64,000 nt of DNA from Gordionus sp. m RMFG-2023 (taxonomy: Eukaryota > Nematomorpha > Gordioida > Chordodea > Parachordodidae). Under the pieces are notes generated by a model, which was not told the origin of the DNA, did not search any database, and worked only from the letters and a program-made list of their open reading frames with translations. The position numbers and the translations under genes are program-made. Positions 10,989 through 20,900 of the stretch are shown piece after piece. The stretch's first letter is position 1. Each line of letters begins with the position of its first letter. The DNA is taken from NCBI RefSeq assembly GCF_954871325.1, contig NC_088777.1:21987366-22051365 (forward strand), in the 5' to 3' direction.

Positions 10989-11205
10989 TTTTGTTAAACG
11001 GCTCGATTTGAGCCGATTTTTAAAAACGGCTAACTCAATATTTTATCCACAAAAATATTACGCAAGCCTGAAAATTTTGCCCATGGATTGCATAAAGGAT
11101 TAGCCATCTATCAGCAAAATCTCAATGCTTATAAAATTGTTTTCTTGTTAAAATATTGACTTAGCCGTTTATAAAAATCGGCTCAAAACGAGCCGTTTCT
11201 ATTTA
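10989..11205. mobile_element. MITE of the GTTAAACGGCTC family, copy 1
   Basis: The ends read GTTAAACGGCTCGATTTGAG (left) and, on the complement of the right end, GAAACGGCTCGTTTTGAG. Both continue CCGATTTTTA(A/T)AAACGGCTAA. The related copies at 20678-20901 and 53650-53745 define the family. The interior is about 110 bp, non-coding and contains GCAAGCCTGAA, also seen in the other copies. The right tip is degraded compared with copy 2. Confidence 0.75.
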
Positions 11206-11347
11206 ACTCGCATTTCATATGTCGAATTGCAATTCAAAAGTGTAATTAATCGGGTTAAAAGTCGATAAGATTCAAAGGTACAATTCGATAAATGACAAAA
11301 GGATCAATATCCTAAAATTACGATAATTAGATGGTATCTGGGCTTAT

Positions 11348-11359
11348 GAAGGGTGGGCG
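11348..11359 (+). other. Polypurine tract candidate
   Basis: GAAGGGTGGGCG lies immediately before the TG that opens the 3' LTR, the expected place for plus-strand priming. It is purine-rich with one T and one C. Confidence 0.55.
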
Positions 11360-11587
11360 TGTCGCAGATGTTAAATTAAAGACGGAGAAAAATGTTTATT
11401 TGTTTTAGAAAAAAATGTCAATCAATATTTATTTTGATTTGATTTAATTTGTTAAAAATCATTATGTGGTTTTTATAATTTTAAAAGTATAATTGTTATT
11501 ATTTTCTTGATTTGTGAAGAAGAGAAAAATTTTAAATAAAAAATTATTTTGAAGTTATTTTTAAATTATTTTGGTAACTTTTACATA
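11360..11587 (+). repeat. 3' LTR
   Basis: Counterpart of 1570-1790. The two copies differ by scattered substitutions and indels, so the insertion is not recent but is younger than the transposase gene it disrupted. Confidence 0.85.
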
Positions 11588-11830
11588 AAAACTTTAGAAG
11601 ATATTTATATTCCAGTTCCAACTAGATAACATTGAGAGAAGGTATTAAATTTAGATATTAATATATTTTTAGATTGCACAAGAATATTTTAACTGCATTG
11701 GCTCATTAGATGGTAAGCACATAAAAATAAAAGTCCTGCAAAATCTGGAATTTTACAATTATAGATCTTTTGAATCAATTGCTTGGTTTAGCTGATAGCA
11801 ATTGCAAATTTATATATATAAATAAAATTT
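11588..11830 (+). pseudogene. PIF/Harbinger transposase fragment, 3' part
   Basis: Directly after the retrotransposon, one frame gives DIYIPVPT. A candidate 32-bp intron (GTATTA...TTTTAG, about 11642-11673) follows, then FNCIGSLDGKHIKIK near 11688-11732. The NCIG(A/S)xDGKH(I/V) signature holds the first catalytic Asp of PIF/Harbinger transposases. Next come EFYNYRSFESIAW and, after stops and a frame change, ADSNCKFIYI, matching the conserved strand after the catalytic loop. Later catalytic motifs were not found. It continues the fragment at 1436-1569. Confidence 0.8.
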
Positions 11831-12537
11831 TTTTGATAATTGCTGGATTCAAGAAATTCTTGGAAATAAGGAAATAAAGAAAACCATTGTGAAGTTATAT
11901 ATGGAGGATATATTAATCCATTTTTTTATCAGAAATAATATATTTACTAATGTGCCTGGGTCAGGACTAGGTTTTTGATAAAAAGCCTAAAAAATTTTAA
12001 TTAAATTTAGCCTATTAAACTGTGACTTAAAAATATATTGCATTTTTTTCTTCTAATGATAATAAATTTCAGTGTTGCAAACAAACTGATTGGCCAAATA
12101 CATTTAAATATTGTTTATTTTTTAGAGCAATAAATTAAATTTTTGGATATAGACTTAGCCAAAATTTTTGAAACTTATGATGGGCTTGGGTTTGATTTTT
12201 TATTTAAATATGGAATGGGCCTGTAAATTATTTTTGCTGCTGACCTGGGCTGAAGGCTAGGTCTCTAATTTCAATAACTGAATTATTTCATTTCCCATCT
12301 AACTTTATTTGAACATAGAGGAATGGGCAAACCATAGATATGCAATTTCTGATAATTGATGGATTCAATAAATTGTTGGACACAGGGTAAAGAAAGCCAT
12401 TGTGAAGTTAGCATGAAATATTAATTCATATTTTTTAGCATAAATAACAAAAAAAAATAATGCCTGTTGTGACCTTGCCTTAAATTTACATATTTTTTAA
12501 GGATTTTTTAAGAACCCGTTATCAAAAATATAAGTTA
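11831..12537. repeat. Non-coding stretch with a diverged direct repeat
   Basis: Two ~90-bp segments (about 11835-11930 and 12348-12440) share a series beginning GATAATTG(C/A)TGGATTCAA and ending CCATTGTGAAGTTA. Two segments near 11954 and 12246 share CCTGGG...CTAGGT. No open frame was found. These may be UTR or flanking parts of the old Harbinger element. Confidence 0.45.
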
Positions 12538-13133
12538 CTAGCTGATAGCCTGTCAAGAATGACGGGGAATAAGAATTTTCTTCTTTATTGAATGATAGAT
12601 GAATAATAAATTTTACCTTTATTTGATAATGATTGAATCAGAAATTTTCCTATCTAATGAAATGTGATAATTTATATTTATTTAAATGAGGAGTGATTCT
12701 AAAATTTTCCATTATTTTTTATAATGTTTATGAAGTATATGGTTAGTAATTTTAACTAATACGCACAATAAAAAATCTTTTAAACTAAATTTAATTTATT
12801 TGTATTTGTAATTTAAATATAAAAAAATACATTCTTGCTAGAACCTCATAAGATAAGAAAATTTCTGATTCATGCATCATCAAATAAAGGTAAAATTTAT
12901 TATTCATCCATCATTGAATAAAGAAGAAAATTCCTATTCCCCCTCATACTTGACGGGCTATCAAAAATCTACAAAAATTATATTTATGTGCTAAATCTAT
13001 CTATTATAATAATCCTCAAACACCCTTACAGCAATTCTTAAATCTGCCATCTAAGGATTTTTCCAAAAAAAAAATTCATTGAGTAAAGAAGAAAATTTTG
13101 ATTACCAGTCATTCTTGACGGGTTATCATCTAG
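12538..13133. mobile_element. MITE with ~105-bp terminal repeats and a duplicated right end
   Basis: The outer ends are CTAGCTGATAGCCTGTCAAG (left) and, on the complement, CTAGATGATAACCCGTCAAG (right), flanked on both sides by TA. The left arm continues through GAATAAGAATTTTCTTCTTT into TGATTGAATCAGAAATTTTC. A complete complementary arm is present internally (about 12857-12964), and a second copy of its last part lies at 13075-13133. So either the right end was duplicated or two elements are nested. A TA flank fits Tc1/mariner-type MITEs, but this is only suggestive. Confidence 0.7.
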
Positions 13134-13215
13134 TAATTTAATAAAATTAAAAAGCTAATAATTTTTATTGGCATTAAAAAATGTACCTTTTATAGAAAAT
13201 CTTAAATAAGAGAAA

Positions 13216-13536
13216 TTAAAATTGAGCTACATTCCTAGATACAAGAGATGATCTTGGTAGCATCCTTACCCTCCTAACTGTTTTCCATTTAGAGATTCTA
13301 ATCATAATATTCACTATAATAACATAAAACGAAGCCATTAAAATAAAAAGTCCCAACCATATGGTACAGTATATTATATTAGTTATTCTCGAAACTATTT
13401 CTGGAGCTAGTAAAACTGCGCCATTTCTAGATGAAAATTTTTTCAAAGCTGTTTTTGTGACTTTCCGGCTAATTTTTTTATTTCCAAATAAAGGATAATA
13501 GTTTGTCCGATTAATTTATTTTTATAATATAATATT
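13216..13536 (-). CDS. Small predicted membrane protein or exon, unrecognised
   Basis: An open minus-strand frame runs without a stop from about 13536 to 13216. No ATG lies near its 5' end, so it could be a terminal exon whose acceptor lies upstream. It has a basic N-terminal half (KKISRKVTKTALKKF), one clear membrane span (IIYCTIWLGLFILMASFYVI) and a basic tail (RISKWKTVRRVRMLPRSS). Its 5' half overlaps an inverted repeat (13470-13740), which weakens the case. No homologue is recognised. Confidence 0.2.
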
Positions 13537-13740
13537 TTGGAAAAACTAGATAATGATTCAATTTCAGACGCCATTTAATCCTTAATATAAACAAAGATTT
13601 TGATTCTCATAAAACGAATAAATGGCGCCTAAGATCGGACTATCGTTAAATTTTTTTATAAATATTATATTATAAAAATAAATTGATTCTACAATTTATT
13701 ACCCTATATTTGGAAATAAAAATAAATTGCTTGAAACATG
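13470..13740. repeat. Inverted repeat, probable small MITE
   Basis: The reverse complement of about 13472-13552 (AATATTATATTATAAAAATA, then CGGAC...TATTTGGAAATAAA) matches about 13657-13727. The middle contains GACGCCATTTAAT and, inverted, AAATGGCGCC. No open frame. Confidence 0.5.
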
Positions 13741-14638
13741 TTTCAGAAATTGCTTTGAAATAACGCTCTGTCTGGAAATGTCCTAATAATGTTCTAAAAA
13801 GAATTGGAAAAGGTATATTTAATTTTCAAAATTTGCATTGGATCTTGTGGAGGAGCTTTTAATATTTCATTCAAAACTTAAGGAAACAATTGAATTATTC
13901 ATTACAAAAATGTGCTACCTTAAATTTTGTATTACTTTTCAGAAATGATGCAGAGACTCATTTATTAGTAAATGATAATGAGAGCTCAGAGGTTATTTCT
14001 CTTAAAAAGAAAATATGTTATTAAAAACTAGCTTTAGTCAGCAATATACAGGTGATGTTATATATTTTAATTTACTTTTTTATTTTATAAATTATCTTGT
14101 TGGCTTCTTTATCAGACCCCCAATTTAAAAATTAAACATTATATCAAAATATATATCAGAACTAAATTGTACGTAGACTAAAACATATTAAACTTCTAGA
14201 GAACGTGGTATTCAATTAATAAATATATAGAATGAAAGCCAGGGGGATATATCAAATACTAGCTTTCTAACAAGTTAGCAAGTAAATATTCAATGACAAA
14301 CATGAATTATAATTTTACTATGAGAATAGGAACAAGAATAACATATTCTTATCGGAAAATGTCACCTGCAGGAAATAGATGCTCTAAATTTTGGAAAGTA
14401 TAAAGGAACAAACTTCCGCATCTTTCCTTGCTAACCAAAAAGAATAATTTCTATCACCGGGTTGACGTTAAATTTAGGAGATCGTCACAATTCCGGGAAA
14501 TTTTAATATAATTATTTTTATACATGATAACTTTAAAATTATAAAATTACAGAATTGAATTTGAAATTTTAATTATTTTTTTTATTATAGAATAAAATAT
14601 AAGTTTTTTATTTTTCAATAAAGAATAATATCACTAGT
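13741..14638. other. AT-rich stretch, nothing recognised
   Basis: No frame, repeat pair or known family was identified on either strand. Confidence 0.3.
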
Positions 14639-14888
14639 CAAGGGCGTCTCTAGTCTATACAATCTCAGGGGGCTAATTTTTTTTTAAAAAATTATTTTCA
14701 AAATTACCCTATTTTTAGCTAACATTATCCAAAATTGACCTATTTTTTGGCTAACATATCCAAAATTACCTTTTTAGCTAACATCATCCAAATTACATTT
14801 GGCAAAAAATTCAAAATTTTGAAAGGGTTCTTCAAATTTTTCAGGGAGCTTGAGCCCCTGCACGCTTCCTTCCTTCCCTAGTGACGCT
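14639..14888. mobile_element. Short element with inverted ends and an internal tandem repeat
   Basis: The left end CAAGGGCGTCTCTAG and the complement of the right end GTAGCGTCACTAGG resemble each other. Inside, 14690-14800 holds about three diverged copies of a ~33-37-bp unit built on AAAATTACC(C)TATTTTTAGCTAACAT. The right interior, TTGAGCCCCTGCACGCTT, is unusually GC-rich for the region. No matching target duplication was found. Confidence 0.4.
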
Positions 14889-15947
14889 ACTATTATTAGT
14901 GTATATTTTATATTTATTTGAATTTTTTTGAGAGTTTAAAAAAAAATTAATTATCATTTATAAAATGAAATATTAATGTATTACAAAAAAATTATATAGT
15001 TGTGCCGATTCACTTCGCCATTAATGATATAAAAGTCAATGGACCTATACCCCAACTTTATCCAAGAGGTTGAGATATATTCACACCTAACTCAAAATTG
15101 TTTTGAATATTTAGCCATAATATTTTATTAAATATTTTTTATTATATTTACCCCATATTGGCTATCCATAACACTGAACTCTTCTAAAAAGTTAGTTACA
15201 AGGAAAAGGTATGCCCTTCCCCCCAGTTAAGTATTTGATTGTACTCACTGGCCTTTTCAAAAAACCTGATGATTTCATTATTTTTGGGATGTCAGTAACT
15301 GGGGGTTTTACTGAAAGTTTTTCCCGGGGATTTTTCACCGCTTAAAAAAAACATGAACATCTTCCCGTGCTTTCCTCGCGAAATGCTATAATATAGATTC
15401 GGATAATTTATAAGTAATAAATGATACATCTATGAGATGAAAGATTTGCAATATCACATTCAAAATATTAAAGCTTTAAAAAATATTCAAAATTGTTATT
15501 ATGGCAACAAGTATACCTAAGCCTAGTTTTGGGATTTATAGCCCAATCTTTCCAATCCATTACCTCTTCTTTTGTTGTTTTTTCAGCAGTCAGAGCGGCA
15601 TCTTTTAATTCTCTTTCTTTAATATTTTTTTAAACTTATGGATAATATATTTTTTTCTAACTTAAAAAGGCTTATTTACTACCATGTATGATCAGACACT
15701 TCTACACCCTCTAAGCCAATGACTATATTAATCCCCCCCCCCATCTACCAATTCCCTATCATCCCTAAAAAATAATCTTTATCGACATCCCCTGCATACA
15801 AATTTTTTTTTATCCTCCTATGATTATTTTAATTATCTAAAATTTATTTTACACATTTTATCCCTAAAATGATAAAAGCTAAATAATAATACGTATTCTA
15901 TTATTTTTAGGCCATGCTGATAATTTTTCGGTTTTATCACTATTTTT
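14889..15947. other. AT-rich stretch with a poly(C) run
   Basis: No gene recognised. A run of ten C lies at 15733-15742, in a CCC-rich segment that resembles element ends elsewhere in the window. Confidence 0.3.
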
Positions 15948-16987
15948 TAGTGCTGTAAACGTTACTTCAAGAAAAAAAAGCGTTACTCTGTACATTTGAA
16001 AAAAGAACGCGTTACGGTTATTCGTTACCTTGTATAAAATAAATGCGTTACTATCTATTCAAAAAAGTAACACGTTAATCTTTACTTTAAAAAATACTAA
16101 ATATTATATAAATCTTTTTATTTATTTTTCCCATAGTTAATAAAAAAACAAATTATACAAAAATAATATATTATAAGATAAGATCTCTTTGTAATTTTTT
16201 ATTTATTTTTAACAACAATTGATTTCTAAAATCTTGATCAGATTGTGCTAAATAAACATTCAACTAGCGAAGAGGATGAGAGAGTTGTATTATATTTAAT
16301 AAACAATTTTAATTGAGGAAGTTTATTATTTAAAGCATGATCTTTATTTTTAAAAATACTTATTGAATCTATACAAGAAATTACATTCAGATCCTTATCA
16401 ATTTTTTAAAATCTTTATCAAAATTTAATCTGAATTTATATTTTTGCCTTCATGTCTCTTTAGATTCGAACTTCTGGACATTGAAGTTGAAATATTTGAA
16501 TTAAGGCATAAATACTTACAAAGTGTAGACTGAGAGTCCTTATTTTCTTTATTGGTGTAAAAAATGCTTCATATTGGGATCAGGGCAGAGCATCTTCATC
16601 AGAAAAATAAGTACTATTTTACATATTTTTTACAAATAAATTCTAAGAGAATATAAATTAATACGTTGATTAATTCAATATTAATTAGATTAACAATCTT
16701 GGCTATATTAAATTCAATAACAAATAAAAATGAAGAACTAGGTTAAAATTAATTAAAAACGATGGTAAAATTATTTATAAAATTGAGAAAAATATAATAA
16801 AATAAAATAAGTTTTAAGAAAAAAATTAAAGTAACGTATAACGTTTCGCGTTACTTGCTCAAAAAAAGAAACCTGTTATTCGTTACTCGTTACCTTTTAA
16901 AACAAGTAACTGGTGTCGTTCCTTTCCTTAAAAAAGTAACAACGCTAGTAACGACGTTACTTTTATTGAGGTTTTTTTACAGCACTA
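15948..16987. mobile_element. Non-autonomous hAT element with CGTTAC subterminal repeats
   Basis: The inverted ends are TAGTGCTGTAAAC (left) and TAGTGCTGTAAAAA (right, complement), flanked by CTATTTTT (15940-15947) and CTATTTTA (16988-16995), a 7 of 8 target duplication. Both ends are studded with CGTTAC/GTAACG motifs. The middle (about 16190-16310) is a diverged relative of the hATC-coding segment of the element at 44952-46804, sharing ACAACAATTG(G)ATTTC and TTATATTTAATAAA. So this looks like an internally decayed derivative of that lineage. Confidence 0.85.
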
Positions 16988-16995
16988 CTATTTTA

Positions 16996-17388
16996 AAACT
17001 ATTTCTAATCTTTTTCATTTCAGTATTCAGATAGCATCTTCTAATATGGCTAACCCATTTATATGTTCTATAACCTTTTCCTTTCCAAAACTTTGATAAC
17101 AACTATATTTTCATTGGAGAATAGTCAGAGCATCGAGATCAAAAAATTACAAAAAAATAAGGCAAGTTTAAACACCCCCCCCCCACCCCTTTCCCCCTCT
17201 CCCCATTTAAAATGCTATTTATTCCTTATATTCTAATGACAATATCGTTTCCACAACTTTTTACCATCTTTGCATTTTAATAGCGATCTTGTGTCGTACC
17301 CCCCCCCCCCCCTCTAGTATAGATTAATAGGAAATGGATTGTCACAAAAATGTCTATAAAATCAATAAGAGGTTCATTAAACTAAGTT
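16996..17388. other. Spacer with two long C runs
   Basis: Runs of ten C (17175-17184) and fourteen C (17299-17312) lie only 115 bp apart. No gene recognised. Confidence 0.5.
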
Positions 17389-17981
17389 TTATAGTATAAA
17401 CCATTTATAAAATACCAAAGCATTCAATTTAATAAAAAAAAATATAATTTTACTATCTGCTATTTTGGATGATTCTTCTACTAAGCTGGACATTTTGTTG
17501 ATATCCAAATCTAAATTTTTAGTTATTTCTTTAAACTTTTCACTTCTAATAATTTTATCACTATCAATCCTTACAACCGATGCTTGCTTTGCAGCAGGTT
17601 TAGCGAAATCGCTTTTTGTGTCGCGTAAAATCTGGCTGGTTTTATTTTTAATACCATCACTCGTTTTTTTATCCAAGTTCGTGCTGACATTGTCTTTCAC
17701 GCTCTTTGTCTGAAGTCCTAAATTTTCTACCAGCAAATTTTGCCTTTTATGCAAACGGGAAATTTCATCATTTTCACTCATTGTCGAGACCTCACCTCTA
17801 GAACTTTCAGATTTCACATCCAATTGAATCATTCTTTCAAATTTACCTTTTTCTTTAGTTGGTACGGGGTTGAGGGATTTACTTGATATATTATCCAAAG
17901 TCTTGGATTTAGGTTTGTTAGAATACTTGTTAATTATACTTTTAACATTAGTCGCTCTGTCCTTATCCTCGGTAGTTTCAT
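17389..17981 (-). CDS. Most 3' visible exon of the exon-repeat gene
   Basis: This is the longest exon. It enters at TTTAG|AT (phase 1) with a repeat-like start (VKSIINKYSNKPKSKTLD). It then departs from the repeat into a unique Ser/Lys/Glu-rich region (KGKFERMIQLDVKSESSRG, then EISRLHKRQNLLVENLG), possibly a short coiled coil. If read through, it ends at a stop at 17389 after a hydrophobic tail. Alternatively a donor (GATA|GTAAAATT) at 17453-17454 gives a 528-nt exon, again phase 1 and a multiple of three. That would imply further exons below 17389, which I could not find. Confidence 0.55.
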
Positions 17982-20900
17982 CTAAAAAAATGAATTTTAA
18001 TCATATTTCACATGGTTATATATATATTATAGAATATAATGAATCATTGGGATATGAAATCCATATTTAAATTCATTTACTAGCAATTTTTAAATTTAAT
18101 TAATCTCATTTTACGAAATCTGTTTCCAGCATGTATAGAGCCCCCACATTGTAATTTTCAGACATATTTATCAGAAATTAATTGAATTACAAACTCTTAA
18201 TTTATAAAAATTTATATATAATTTTGTATATACATAAATTTTACGGCAGGTCCGATCTTCATAGGATATGTACTATATATATACTGAAATATTATTCAGG
18301 TCAAATCCAATTTTTTATATTTAAAAATCGCTCTAAGCAGAGAATTTAAAATTTAGAGAATCCAAATCCGCTTGAATTTTCCATATCCTAATACGATATA
18401 TACTATGAAATATAAAACAACCTTCTTTGAGCTTTGGCGCTGGTTCAGTTGTATTTCCTTTGTTTAACTTTTGGAAAGAGTCCACATTAAATTTAGACAA
18501 TATAGTTTTAACCTTTATTTCAGTAGGATAATTTAAATTTTCTATAGATTTGCTTAAGATTATATGTGCCAATTATTTTATTTTACCCTTTACTTGCTTA
18601 TCTAATTCTTCTTTGTCTTTTTGCGAACTTTTTCCAGTATTTGAGAGTTTCATAATATTTTCTAATATTTAAATAATTTAAATACGAGGTTCCTATATTT
18701 TACCATTTTTTGGGTCTAGCAATGTTTTGGCTTCAATTTTTGTCTTTGACTTTACATCAGATTCCATATTATATTTAGATAATAAATTTTTAACCATTGA
18801 GTATGATTTTGGATCGTCTATGTTTGTTAATTATTTAATATTATTTATAGAATTTTACCTATTGCATTAGATACACTGTTCCTTTTAGAACGTACATTGG
18901 GCTCTAAATCGTCCTTAACCAATAAATTTTTTATCTTATTTTTGTCGACATTCTCTAAATATAATTAGTAAATTTATATAGATTATAATGATTAATATTA
19001 TTTTTATTAAACCTATTCCAGGCTTTATATTTGATTTAGTATCAATAGTCTTTAATTTTTGACTAGAGTCTTTATCAAATTTAGAAAGTAAATTCTTGAC
19101 TTTTGAACTTGGCAAACTATCTACATCTTCATCTAATAGTTTACCAATAATAGGTTAATATAAAAAATTATAGATATTTAAAAACTTTTTATAGGAGTTG
19201 CCATAATATCATTTTTATTCTTCGATGACTCAGAATTAAATTTAAATAACATTTTTTTAATACTTTTAGGCGTTTCAATGTTATTTTCTGAAAGACAACA
19301 AATATTATTTTACAAATAGAACACTTTACCGGTTAATGGATTTATTGGCAAACTATCGGTTACAGCTTTTGATTCCAAAGTAATCTTTAAATTCGATTTA
19401 GAAATTGGTTTATCTTTTATATCAATAAATAAATTAATTACTACACCAAAATATTTTGCTAAATTTGTTTCAAATTATCAGGGGTATAACTATGGTATAG
19501 TGTTTAAGGGTCATACATATCTCTACAAATAAATTTCTGTTCCAATACAAATGAAGATTGGGAAAATTTATTACATTTAGTTTATAAAAAGTTAGTTATA
19601 ATAAAACAATGAGTGAACATTATCATAGATTAGTCATGTTAAAAATAATTTATTTATAATATATATTCTAATTTATTTTCATATTAACTTGATCTATTTA
19701 GACGGTGTCTAAATCTTCAAAAAAGATTGACAAAATTCGAAAAATTTAATGAAATTAAGGCGGTGTCTTGGTTCGGCAGGCTAAATAACTTTTGATATGT
19801 GCTAATATGGTGTGAGTGGTATAGATAAGCAAAAGATATCGAAACAAAATTTCTTTATTTTACTTTACCCTTTAGTTTGTTTTAACTTTTAAGTGTTTGA
19901 TGGCATTGTTATTTATCTTTTCCTATTTTCTTTTCTCGTTTTTTTGTTTTTGTTTTTTATGTTTAGATTTTTATGTTTTGTTTTTTATGTTTTGTTTTTT
20001 TAAAAAAAATTTATTTTTCTTAATTCTAGTTGAAGTTAAATAGCTGGCCAAACAGCCTGTTGTTTAGTTAATAAGTCGGACCAGAAACGGCCTAAGAATT
20101 TTTCTATAGAAAAATAAAATTATTCCAAAACATTTTTCCATCTTTTTTTTAATTTGAAAAAGTCTAGAAATTTATTAAATTGTTGTGAGACTTGGAAAAT
20201 AATAATTTTTATTGGTTTCAAATATATAAGATAATTAAAAAGTTAATATATGTGTCATATTGTGAGAAGGAATCCGTGGGGATTCGGAATCTCTCGTTTG
20301 AATCCTTTACCGAGGGCGATTTAAAATAATTTTAAAAAAATGATTACAAGTTTTCGTCATCATAATACAATGGCCATGATCTTTGAATAATTTGAAATTA
20401 AAACGGATTATTTCTTAGCTCAATTTTTGTTTAATTTTAAATGTTCTTGGAATTCTAGATTAAGGGCTACTTTGACTTATAAGTTTATATTTGGCATCTC
20501 TTCTAAACAGGAAGTTAATAAAACTAATGGAATGATATGTTATTGACAGATATGTGATAATATTTTGGACTTTTCTTTCCCTTAGCAATTCCAAATGAAT
20601 CATAATCGCTCTGAGAGGAGGAAAAAATGTCGATACAGGTAAAGTCTCAATATATAAGTTTGCCTGCCCCATGGGATTGATGTTGTTAAACGATCGGATT
20701 ATTTTGAGCCGATTTTTTAAAACGGCTAACTCAATGTTTTCAGAAAAATTATTTTTAAGCCTCGAGATTTCGTTAATATATGTCTAGATCTTTATTCCAT
20801 CTATGAGCTAAATCTTCAGGCTTGCGTAATATTTTTCTGGATGGAATATTGAGTTAGCCGTTTTTAAAAATCGGCTCAAAACGAGCCGTTTAACAACACT

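Larger units (their letters stand above)
1570..11587 (+). mobile_element. Ty3/gypsy-type LTR retrotransposon, degenerate, with nested insertions
   Basis: Two LTRs of about 220-228 bp (1570-1790, 11360-11587) share nearly all their sequence, starting TGTC(C/G)CAGATGTTAAATT and ending GGTAACTTTTACATA. A 5-bp duplication AAAAC flanks the element (1565-1569 and 11588-11592). A primer-binding-site candidate follows the 5' LTR and a purine tract precedes the 3' LTR. Coding order is zinc knuckle, protease, reverse transcriptase, RNase H, integrase, which is the Ty3/gypsy order. All frames carry stops or shifts. The integrase is split by a hAT element (5797-9798) and a MITE sits near the 3' end (10989-11205). 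Without the hAT insertion the element would be about 6 kb. Confidence 0.85.
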
